Assembly (NCBI GenBank): GCA_964644045.1
Contig: CAZXUK010000016.1
Span: 1 to 22,854, forward strand
Direction: 5' to 3'
Length of the DNA stretch: 22,854 nucleotides
Source: JAIOTG01 sp964644045
GTDB taxonomy: Bacteria > Patescibacteriota > Patescibacteriia > Patescibacteriales > JAGXOH01
The translations under genes were made by a program, and so were the position numbers. This document shows positions 14,263 through 20,480 of this stretch, in pieces (position 1 is the first letter of the stretch; the number at the start of each line of letters is the position of its first letter). The notes beneath the pieces were generated by a model. The model made no database searches, was not told the origin of the DNA, and worked only from the letters and a program-made list of their open reading frames with translations.

Positions 14263-16058
14263 AAGCTAAAAATCTTTTTTTTAATTATCCAGATTATAGA
14301 ACGCAACCAATGTTTTTTTATAGCCGGGCGGGCGGTACAAATCATCCAGCTTTGCTCGCAAGACTTGTCTTTCTCGCCCAAATTCAAATGAAGTCCTTGC
14401 TCATCCAATTTACCTATGGACTTATCGGCCACATCACAAGGAAAAACTCTTTTTTGCTGATCAATAAAAATATTATATTTGCCGGAATAATCGGGATAAA
14501 TTCTTCTACCGGTTTTTAGAAACTCACGCAAACCGTAAGCGTAAAGAGCTCTGGCCCATTTTTTAGGATTAAAACCTTTTAACTCTTGCTGTATAAGCCA
14601 ATTCAACTCTTCCTCCATTTTTCCCGCCAATTTGATTTTATTCTCTTTGGCAAAGAAATTCTCACTAGAATGAACCGCTGTTAAAGAAAATTCCACTCCC
14701 GAATCTTGGGCTAAGCCATATATTTTTTTAAGCTCGCGAATATTTTCATCTCCCAAAGTAAAAGATATTTTTAAATTTTTAACTCCCAAATCTTTTAAGC
14801 TTTTCAGGGTTTGCAAGGCCTTCTTGTAAGCGCCCGGCACTCCTCTGAGCTTGTCGTGGACAGACGGACCTCCGTCCAGGGAAACAGCCACTCCCAAGCC
14901 GGGATTGATTTTTAAGGCTTCAGCCATTCTTTTTTTTATAAGCTCCGGAGCCAGCCCGTTAGTGGAAATAACCATACCGGCCCGGGGATTGTTTTCTTTT
15001 AAGGTCTTTACAATACCCAAAAAATCTTGAGCCAGAAAAGGCTCTCCTCCGCTAATATTGATATCTTTTAAGCTCCGGGGCAAAGAAGCTAAATCTTCGC
15101 CTGTTAACTCCCTTCTATCCTGGCTTTTCCAAATAAAACAACGCTGACAACGAGCATTGCAACTGTAGGTTACGGCCAAAACCAAGTCTTTGATTTTGTT
15201 TGTTTTTCTCTCTTCCAATTTTTTGACCAAAAACATTTTTAAATTATACATATTTTTAAGCAATATTTTTCTCAGCTTGCGAGCGGGAAAAAACTTTTTA
15301 TAAAAATATAAAATTCCCTCGCGCTCCCGGCTCAATTTAAAAAGCGAACGCTTGCCACCGGAAGAGAAGCCGTGATAATGGATTACCCGGGATCGGGGAA
15401 AATAAATTACCTCATAGCCTTCCTGTCTGGCCCGGAAGCAAAAATCCATATCCTCCACTCCGAAAAAATAATTTTCATCCAAGCTTCCTATTTGGGAAAT
15501 TAACTTTTTAGAGATAAGCATACAACCTCCGCTGACCCAGCCCACCCGGCTGACTCGACTAAAATTATTACGAGTAAAAAAATTATAAGCGGTTACGCTT
15601 CCCCAGGGCAGAAATCTATAAAGCCAAAAGAGTCGGAAAAATTCATTTAAGAGAGTGGGGGTGCGACCAAAACTGTATTGGAGCTTACTATCAGGGTAAC
15701 GCATTTGCGGAGCCAGTATTCCGGCTTCCGGATGTTTGCGCGCATATTCTAAAAGCTTCAAAAAACTCTTATCTAAAAACACGTCTGAATTGAGAAGTAA
15801 AACATAATCCCCGGAAGCGGAATTTATTCCCTGATTAACCGCCCCGGCAAAACCCAAATTTTGGGAATTAAAAATAAGCTTAACTTCTTCTCGACCGCCG
15901 AATTTTTCCTCTAAATATTCCCGGCTACCATCAGCGGAGTTATTGTCTATTAAAATAACTTCGGCCAAATTTCCGTCCAAAACCCGACAGGCTTTCTCCA
16001 GCGCCTGCGCAGTAGTTTCCGGAGTTTTATAATTAATTGTAATTATACTTATTTTCAT
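14259..16058 (-). CDS. Fusion of GT2 glycosyltransferase and radical SAM enzyme
   Basis: One uninterrupted 599-codon frame carries two enzymes. Residues 1 to about 270 are a GT-A family 2 transferase of the rhamnosyltransferase-like type: ISIITINYKT start, IDNNSADGS, LLLNSDV with acidic site Asp92, and GVEDMDFCFRA near 200-209. Residues about 288-599 are a radical SAM domain: Cys300-x3-Cys304-x2-Cys307 for the 4Fe-4S cluster, SGGEPF (336-341), STNG and VAVSLDGG further strands, and a C-terminal SPASM-like tail with Cys541, Cys567 and Cys574. The first would transfer a sugar; the second would do radical chemistry on an unknown substrate, perhaps the same glycan, a lipid carrier or a peptide. 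It overlaps the upstream Wzy-like gene by 26 bases and the downstream GT4 by 4. Confidence 0.9.
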   Translation of the reverse strand: MKISIITINYKTPETTAQALEKACRVLDGNLAEVILIDNNSADGSREYLEEKFGGREEVKLIFNSQNLGFAGAVNQGINSASGDYVLLLNSDVFLDKSFLKLLEYARKHPEAGILAPQMRYPDSKLQYSFGRTPTLLNEFFRLFWLYRFLPWGSVTAYNFFTRNNFSRVSRVGWVSGGCMLISKKLISQIGSLDENYFFGVEDMDFCFRARQEGYEVIYFPRSRVIHYHGFSSGGKRSLFKLSREREGILYFYKKFFPARKLRKILLKNMYNLKMFLVKKLEERKTNKIKDLVLAVTYSCNARCQRCFIWKSQDRRELTGEDLASLPRSLKDINISGGEPFLAQDFLGIVKTLKENNPRAGMVISTNGLAPELIKKRMAEALKINPGLGVAVSLDGGPSVHDKLRGVPGAYKKALQTLKSLKDLGVKNLKISFTLGDENIRELKKIYGLAQDSGVEFSLTAVHSSENFFAKENKIKLAGKMEEELNWLIQQELKGFNPKKWARALYAYGLREFLKTGRRIYPDYSGKYNIFIDQQKRVFPCDVADKSIGKLDEQGLHLNLGEKDKSCEQSWMICTARPAIKKHWLRSIIWIIKKKIFSL

Positions 16059-17415
16059 ATTTATTTTTTTCTAAATTAATAAAACCGCCCAAAAATAACC
16101 AAAAAATAATTCCGTAAGGCAGGGCGAACAAAGTTACCTCCACTTGTCCGTTTAAAAACACCGCTATTAAGGAAGCTAACATCCCCCAGAACAAAGGCCT
16201 ATAACTACTCCCTATTTTTCCGCCCAGCTCCCGCGCCTTTCTAAATATGCTTACTACTATAAACAAAACCAAGCCCAAGCCCAAAACTCCCAAATCTATC
16301 AAGGCTTGCAAGAAAAAATTATTAACCAGCTGCTCATAGCCCGGGAACAAATAACGGGAGTAATAAATTATTTGCTGACCCGCCCCCACTCCGGTTAAAA
16401 AATGATTTTTAACAATGTTTAGGCAGGTCTGAAGCTCTTGAAAGCGAAACTGACTGCTTACATCCACAAATACCCGGCTTAAGCGGAAAAGCAAACCCTC
16501 CCAAAAAGATTGAAAAAAAATAAAAGCCAAAAGTAAAAACAAGAAGGTGAATAAAGAAAAAACCAATCTCTTGCTCTTAAATTTATAAAATAAAAACACT
16601 AAAGCCAGGAAAAGACTGAGAGCGGCCGCTTTTCCCAAAGACATAAAAACCGCCAAAACTCCTAATAAAAATATTAATAAAATAAAGGGCTTGGCCCTGC
16701 CACTCTCCCAGAAATAAAGCCCCAAAAGGGCCGGCAGGATCATAACCAAAACAGCCACTGAAGTGGCAATAGGGCCCAAGGAAATCAAGATCTCATTACG
16801 GTTAAGGAAAAAATCCAGAGAAAGCCCGAGTTGAAAAAATTTATAAAAGATCTGAATCGAAATAGCCAAAGCGGTAAAAGCCAAACTGTATAAAAACAAC
16901 TTGATCCTATAAAAATCCTTTAAATAATTCAGGGAGGCAAAATAAGCCAACAAAAACAAAATAATCAACTTAAGCCCGTAAACAAACAAACGGAAATCCA
17001 AGATCCAAAAATAAGAAAGCAAAGCCAGGAAAAGATACGCGCTCAAAGCCCATAAAATCTTATCGGTTTTAAGCTTAATTTTACCGGGATTAAATATTTT
17101 CTCCCAAAGCAAGACCGCGGCTGAGACTAAAATAAAAATCTCGGCCAAATTGGCCTCATAAATCCAGTTATGGGTTATCTCAAAATACAAAAAATTACCC
17201 AAAAGCAAAGAAGGCGGAGTTAGAATCAATAAAATCCAAAGCTTGTCCTTGAAAAGATAAGCCACAAAAACCACCAGCAAGGCCAAAGGGATATAAAAAT
17301 TCAGGAAATCAAAAAAGAAAAGGTCTAAAAAAGACGCTAAAGCAATAAAAAAAAGCCCCCCTAACTTGGCGAAATTAATATGATATTTTTCCAAAAAATT
17401 ATTTAAAGTAGGCAT
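16033..17415 (-). CDS. O-antigen ligase/Wzy-like polytopic membrane protein
   Basis: About eleven or twelve hydrophobic helices span most of the 460 residues. A long external loop before the last helices (about 322-365) has the Wzy_C pattern: RFQELQ (324-329), then HFLTGVGAG, then VNNFFLQALIDLGVLGLG (364-381). Family members polymerise or ligate lipid-linked glycan units outside the membrane. The usual His-Asn pair in the loop reads Asn-Asn here. I start it at the ATG at 17415, because an in-frame ATG at 17469 lies inside the terminator and upstream of the predicted transcription start; AGAGA precedes the chosen ATG. It overlaps the next gene by 26 bases. Polymerase and ligase cannot be told apart from sequence. 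Confidence 0.85.
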   Translation of the reverse strand: MPTLNNFLEKYHINFAKLGGLFFIALASFLDLFFFDFLNFYIPLALLVVFVAYLFKDKLWILLILTPPSLLLGNFLYFEITHNWIYEANLAEIFILVSAAVLLWEKIFNPGKIKLKTDKILWALSAYLFLALLSYFWILDFRLFVYGLKLIILFLLAYFASLNYLKDFYRIKLFLYSLAFTALAISIQIFYKFFQLGLSLDFFLNRNEILISLGPIATSVAVLVMILPALLGLYFWESGRAKPFILLIFLLGVLAVFMSLGKAAALSLFLALVFLFYKFKSKRLVFSLFTFLFLLLAFIFFQSFWEGLLFRLSRVFVDVSSQFRFQELQTCLNIVKNHFLTGVGAGQQIIYYSRYLFPGYEQLVNNFFLQALIDLGVLGLGLVLFIVVSIFRKARELGGKIGSSYRPLFWGMLASLIAVFLNGQVEVTLFALPYGIIFWLFLGGFINLEKNKYENKYNYN

Positions 17416-17440
17416 AATTTCTCTGTTTTTACTCTTTTTT

Positions 17441-17469
17441 AAAATATCATAAAAATAAAAAAAAGTCAA
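17441..17469 (-). promoter_or_regulatory. Promoter of the Wzy-like gene, overlapping a terminator
   Basis: The minus strand reads TTGACT (17464-17469), 17 bases that are mostly T, then TATTTT (17441-17446). The -35 is the last bases of the preceding terminator stem and the spacer is its T-tract. Predicted start is near 17434, about 20 bases before the ATG. Confidence 0.6.
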
Positions 17470-17510
17470 GGGAGAAATGCTTTTTTAAAAAGCATTTCCC
17501 GCCTTGACTT
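17463..17510 (-). terminator. Long intrinsic terminator after the anchored paralog
   Basis: Arms AAGTCAAGG (17463-17471) and CCTTGACTT (17502-17510) enclose a second inner stem of AAATGC with GCATTT and A/T pairs. On the minus strand the stem is followed by TTTTTTTTATTTTT. It begins nine bases after the stop at 17519. Confidence 0.85.
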
Positions 17511-17518
17511 GAAGCAAA

Positions 17519-18064
17519 TCACCTTCTGTAGGGAACTGTGTCCCCTTCCAGAAACTGACTCTCATTTTCCAGAACCATGACGATATCACCGTCCGCTCCT
17601 CTAAAATCGGGAGCATGGGTAATTTTTTCCATCTTTTCCCTCACTTGAGGGGATAAAGCGGCTGTCTGAAACCACTCATATCCGCTTTTATAGAAACCTA
17701 CCAAATTAAATCTGGTGGTCCCCTCCTTGAAGGTGAACTTTTCCAGGGAAACGAAATATTTTCCGTCCCCTGTTTTTTGAAGTTGGACCCCATCCCGTGG
17801 GGGGTACCAGCCAGTTTTCTCACTGACCAGTACTACATATTGGGGTTCTCTGGAAAAACCCTCGGAAAGATTGGAAAAATAAATTTTTCCTTTCTCCCCT
17901 TCCTTGTCTTTTGTGAGCTCAACACCCACAAAATCACCCGGACTTGAGACCACTTTTTCCTCTTTTTCCCCTGTTAATAGTACAAACAGAAGAAAAAACA
18001 ACAAAGCAATAATTGCAACAATAAAAAAAGCTGTAATTATTCTTTTCCCTGTTTTTCTTTCCAT
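17519..18064 (-). CDS. Membrane-anchored small protein, paralog of the next upstream gene
   Basis: No family is recognised. I start it at the ATG at 18064 (181 residues) because GAGGAGG lies five bases upstream, the best class of SD in this window; an in-frame ATG at 18115 falls on the predicted transcription start. One hydrophobic helix (about 9-31) is followed by a compact soluble domain outside. It shares with the 18210-18698 product three blocks in the same order: VSEKTGW (80-86), KEGTTRFNLV (113-122) and ADGDIVMVLE (157-166), plus a C-terminal Tyr-Arg. The pair must be a duplication. It has its own promoter and terminator, so it is a one-gene unit inside the polysaccharide region. Confidence 0.8.
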   Translation of the reverse strand: MERKTGKRIITAFFIVAIIALLFFLLFVLLTGEKEEKVVSSPGDFVGVELTKDKEGEKGKIYFSNLSEGFSREPQYVVLVSEKTGWYPPRDGVQLQKTGDGKYFVSLEKFTFKEGTTRFNLVGFYKSGYEWFQTAALSPQVREKMEKITHAPDFRGADGDIVMVLENESQFLEGDTVPYRR

Positions 18065-18114
18065 GTCATCCTCCTCTTTTTTATTTTTTTGGTTTTTAAA
18101 GTTCTGGAAAATCA

Positions 18115-18150
18115 TTTTAAAATATCATAAAAATAAAAAAAAGTCAAGGG
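18115..18150. repeat. 36-base exact direct repeat of 17437-17472
   Basis: Bases 18115-18150 and 17437-17472 are identical, TTTTAAAATATCAT through GTCAAGGG. Each copy is the T-tract, -35/-10 pair and last arm of a terminator. Identity this long between non-coding stretches 678 bases apart points to recent duplication of a gene-plus-terminator unit or to strong constraint. Confidence 0.9.
18119..18147 (-). promoter_or_regulatory. Promoter of the anchored paralog, overlapping a terminator
   Basis: TTGACT (18142-18147), 17 bases, then TATTTT (18119-18124) on the minus strand. It is identical to the promoter at 17441-17469, within a 36-base exact repeat. Predicted start is near 18112, giving a leader of about 48 bases with a strong SD. 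Confidence 0.6.
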
Positions 18151-18190
18151 GAAAATGTTTTTTTTATAAAAACATTTTCCACCTTGACTT
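18141..18190 (-). terminator. Long intrinsic terminator after the secreted paralog
   Basis: A 22-bp stem with one bulged base (18181): AAGTCAAGG (18141-18149) with CCTTGACTT (18182-18190), and inside it GGAAAATGTTTTT (18150-18162) with its complement (18168-18180). On the minus strand TTTTTTTTATTTTT follows. Confidence 0.88.
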
Positions 18191-18209
18191 GGTCGGAGTG
18201 AAAGGAAAT

Positions 18210-18698
18210 TTAATTCCTATACTTTACCTTCCACTCGGAAAAAAATTTTCCTCCAGCTTCCAGGGCCATGACCTGGTCCCCGTTAGCCGGTTCATAATCG
18301 GGGGAGTCTGTCTCATGGACCAGGGATCTGTATCCATTGAAACAGAGTTTATCCACCATGAACCAAATCTTTTCCCCCGATTCCGTGATGGCCACTAAGT
18401 TGAACCTGGTCGTCCCCTCTTTATAAAGCAGGGGCTTCATGTTCAGGGACATGGCGTCACGGCCATGTTCTCCCAGACCAATACCTCGTTTGGGAGACCA
18501 GCCCGTTCTCTCGGACACCGCGACAACATCGTAGATGTTGTCCGCGCCCGGGAAGCCGGCTTCATAGTTGTGGAAAATCACGGTCTGTGCTTCCGGGTCA
18601 ACATTGACCCGAACACATTCCTCACCGGCCACAGCAGTGGCGGTAACCATAACCATCGTTGTCGCCATGATCATGGCGACGATCATCATCTTTCTCAT
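18210..18698 (-). CDS. Secreted small protein of unknown family
   Basis: I start it at the ATG at 18698 (162 residues) because AGGAGG (18704-18709) lies five bases upstream; an in-frame ATG at 18770 would bury the signal peptide. Residues 1-24 are a Met-rich signal peptide with an AVA cleavage site before Gly25. The mature part has two Cys (28, 119) and shares VSERTGW (61-67), KEGTTRFNLV (93-102) and ANGDQVMALE (138-147) with the gene downstream. Its DNA is visibly richer in GC than its neighbours, with codons such as GCC, ATC and CTG common, which together with the SD suggests acquisition or high expression. Own promoter (18794-18822) and terminator. No function can be assigned. Confidence 0.82.
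   Translation of the reverse strand: MRKMMIVAMIMATTMVMVTATAVAGEECVRVNVDPEAQTVIFHNYEAGFPGADNIYDVVAVSERTGWSPKRGIGLGEHGRDAMSLNMKPLLYKEGTTRFNLVAITESGEKIWFMVDKLCFNGYRSLVHETDSPDYEPANGDQVMALEAGGKFFSEWKVKYRN
18661..18680. repeat. 20-base perfect palindrome in the signal-peptide codons
   Basis: Bases 18661-18670 are the exact reverse complement of 18671-18680 (half-site GTCGCCATGA). It lies about 20-40 bases into the coding sequence and encodes VAMIMAT. It may be a by-product of the Met/Ile/Ala codons, an operator, or an mRNA hairpin near the start. Confidence 0.5.
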
Positions 18699-18793
18699 CT
18701 CTTCCTCCTCTTTTTTGCGGTGTTGATATTTTTGCAAGGACTCTTCCCTCGCAAATTTCAAAGAACACACATTTGTATATTAACAAACACAAC

Positions 18794-18822
18794 ACTATAA
18801 CAAATTATTCAAAAAAAGTCAA
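18794..18822 (-). promoter_or_regulatory. Promoter of the secreted paralog
   Basis: TTGACT (18817-18822), 17 bases, TATAGT (18794-18799) on the minus strand, a strong sigma-70 match. Predicted start near 18787 gives a leader of about 88 bases ending in the AGGAGG SD. Confidence 0.75.
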
Positions 18823-18845
18823 TACCTAAAACTAAAAATCCGGAT

Positions 18846-19643
18846 TTATTCCTCTCTGCCGTCCTGAAAAAACACTTCAGACTCTCGCTTGTCTTCCGGA
18901 GCAAACCAGCCGGATTTAGACTCTTCCGCTTTTCTATCTTCTTCCTTAACTTCCTCGTCTTCCTTATTTTTCTTTTTCTCTTCTTTATTTTCCATCTCTT
19001 CTTCCTTTTCCTCTTCTTTTTCAGGTATAAAATAAACATACAGCAAAGACACAGCCAAGCCCAAAAGAAGAGCCAAAGGGAATATCAAAAAAATATTGGG
19101 TTTAACCGGATAAGTGGAAACAGACGGCCTGTCAATGACACGCACAAAAACTTGATCTCCCAAACCGTGGTAATCCTGATTCTGAGTTCTAATAACATAA
19201 TTTACAGCTTCGGAAATCTGCCTAACCTGCTCTTTGTCCGGATGATAAACCTTAACTCCTATAATTCCGCTTCCGTCCCGGGAAGGATTAACTTTAACCG
19301 TATCCTGCCACTTGTCCATTAAGCGGGAAAAATTTTTCTCTTGGGTAAAATATTCTTTATCCACATTAAAACCGGTCTCTAACACATCTTCATAAAAAGA
19401 ATTGGAGTCCACTACTTGAGCAAATAAATTGCCCAAATAATCATTAGTCCGGGAAATACTATAAGCGTCAGTATTGGGAGAAAAACTTTGACTAATCAAG
19501 AGACGAGAAGAAGAGCCGTATTTAAAAGTTTGGGTAACAACCAAAATTACAGCTATAGCCAAAAAGGCGATAACAAAGAAAAAAACCGCTTTCTTTCTTT
19601 TTTTGAATAATTTCCAAAAAGTCACTAAATCCATATAAATCAT
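18846..19643 (-). CDS. Wzz/YveK-like polysaccharide chain-length protein
   Basis: Two membrane helices flank an extracellular domain: about residues 19-37 and 187-206 counted from the ATG at 19643. The second is preceded by RPSVSTYPVKPNIF, the Pro-rich motif of polysaccharide co-polymerases. Such proteins set the length of the glycan made by Wzy-type polymerases, which fits the Wzy-like gene downstream. The C-terminal tail of about 60 residues is extremely rich in Glu and Lys and cytoplasmic; no Walker motif is seen, so the tyrosine kinase partner of some families is absent here. An upstream in-frame ATG at 19694 lies within the terminator and ahead of the predicted transcription start. The product is 265 residues from the chosen start. 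Confidence 0.85.
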   Translation of the reverse strand: MIYMDLVTFWKLFKKRKKAVFFFVIAFLAIAVILVVTQTFKYGSSSRLLISQSFSPNTDAYSISRTNDYLGNLFAQVVDSNSFYEDVLETGFNVDKEYFTQEKNFSRLMDKWQDTVKVNPSRDGSGIIGVKVYHPDKEQVRQISEAVNYVIRTQNQDYHGLGDQVFVRVIDRPSVSTYPVKPNIFLIFPLALLLGLAVSLLYVYFIPEKEEEKEEEMENKEEKKKNKEDEEVKEEDRKAEESKSGWFAPEDKRESEVFFQDGREE

Positions 19644-19665
19644 TTTACTGTTTAAAAGCTTATAA

Positions 19666-19694
19666 AGTTTAACATAAAAACAAAAAAAAGTCAA
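19666..19694 (-). promoter_or_regulatory. Promoter of the Wzz-like gene, overlapping a terminator
   Basis: TTGACT (19689-19694), 17 bases mostly T, then TAAACT (19666-19671) on the minus strand. Predicted start near 19659 gives a leader of about 16 bases. The -35 is part of the preceding terminator's second arm. Confidence 0.55.
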
Positions 19695-19708
19695 TAGAAA
19701 TTGACTTT
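19687..19708 (-). terminator. Intrinsic terminator after the winged-helix regulator
   Basis: A 9-bp perfect stem AAAGTCAAT (19687-19695) with ATTGACTTT (19700-19708) and AGAA loop, followed on the minus strand by more T. It separates the regulator from the Wzz-like gene. Confidence 0.75.
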
Positions 19709-19740
19709 ATTTTCCTTATCTTGGGGGTTTTCATTTTTTT

Positions 19741-20334
19741 TTAGGTCACTCCTAATTCGTCCAAAACCACAATCTTTTTATTCTCTAAAATATTATATAA
19801 AAAGACATCGGTAATCTCCCGCCGATACTTGAATTCGGAATTATTCATAAAAGTGTAGTTAACTTCCCGGCCCAAATTCTTTTCCAGGGAAGCAATAATT
19901 TTCTTTAAATTTGCCTTATTGATCCGCCCCACTATTAAAAGATCAATGGGAGAATGAGGGTTGTTTACAAACAATCCGGTTAAAACCACTAATTTAATGT
20001 AACCGGTTTTTTTCAAATCAGTCACAAAATCTTTTTGATATAAAATTTGCGCTTTTACAATTAAAGCCCTGAGTTCCTCAAAGAGAACAAAATTTTTGTT
20101 CACTTGAAAATATTTTTCCTGTTCTTTATTTTTTTTCTTTCCCGCCTCTTTTTTTTCCTCTCCGGAAATAAGAAGCCCTAAATCTTTTAAATTGTTTAGC
20201 TCTCTACGGGCGGAATTGACCTGTAACTCCAAATGGCGGGCCACTTGCCTGATATAATATCTGTTTTCGGTATTAAATAAAAAAAACTTTAAAATTTTTG
20301 CTCGCGCTCGGGATCCGAAAAGTCTTTCCAACAT
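19741..20334 (-). CDS. Winged-helix regulator with nucleotidyltransferase-like domain
   Basis: Residues about 8-56 form a winged helix-turn-helix (RYYIRQVARHLELQVNSARRELNNLKDLGLL). After a Lys-rich linker, residues about 112-190 resemble a minimal nucleotidyltransferase: LVVLTGLFVNNPHSPIDLLIVG occupies the place of the GSFARG...SDIDLLV motif. The Gly-Ser and one of the metal-binding Asp residues are missing, leaving Asp131, so catalysis is unlikely and it may be a ligand-sensing remnant. Regulators of this kind are common in CPR genomes. It stands at the head of the polysaccharide region, with its own promoter and terminator, and is divergent from the PP2C-like gene, so it may control one or both; that is inference. 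Confidence 0.8.
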   Translation of the reverse strand: MLERLFGSRARAKILKFFLFNTENRYYIRQVARHLELQVNSARRELNNLKDLGLLISGEEKKEAGKKKNKEQEKYFQVNKNFVLFEELRALIVKAQILYQKDFVTDLKKTGYIKLVVLTGLFVNNPHSPIDLLIVGRINKANLKKIIASLEKNLGREVNYTFMNNSEFKYRREITDVFLYNILENKKIVVLDELGVT

Positions 20335-20392
20335 ATTAATAAATTAAATTTATAAAAAAGGCCTTTAAAATTTGCCTTTCAATTATTTCTAT

Positions 20393-20420
20393 AATATAAT
20401 AAAAGTACATAAATAGTCAA
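20393..20420 (-). promoter_or_regulatory. Possible promoter of the regulator gene
   Basis: TTGACT (20415-20420), 16 bases, TATATT (20393-20398) on the minus strand, or TATTAT (20391-20396) at 18 bases. The same AT-rich stretch must also hold the plus-strand promoter of the divergent gene, which I cannot place with confidence. Confidence 0.45.
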
Positions 20421-20480
20421 ATAAACAAAACCCCCGAGAACAAAATTCGAGTTATTTTGGGATATAAATATTTTTTGAAT

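Noticed and set aside
18809..19039. Arg/Lys-rich open frame on the minus strand
   Set aside because: It is the shifted frame of the Glu/Lys-rich tail of the Wzz-like gene.
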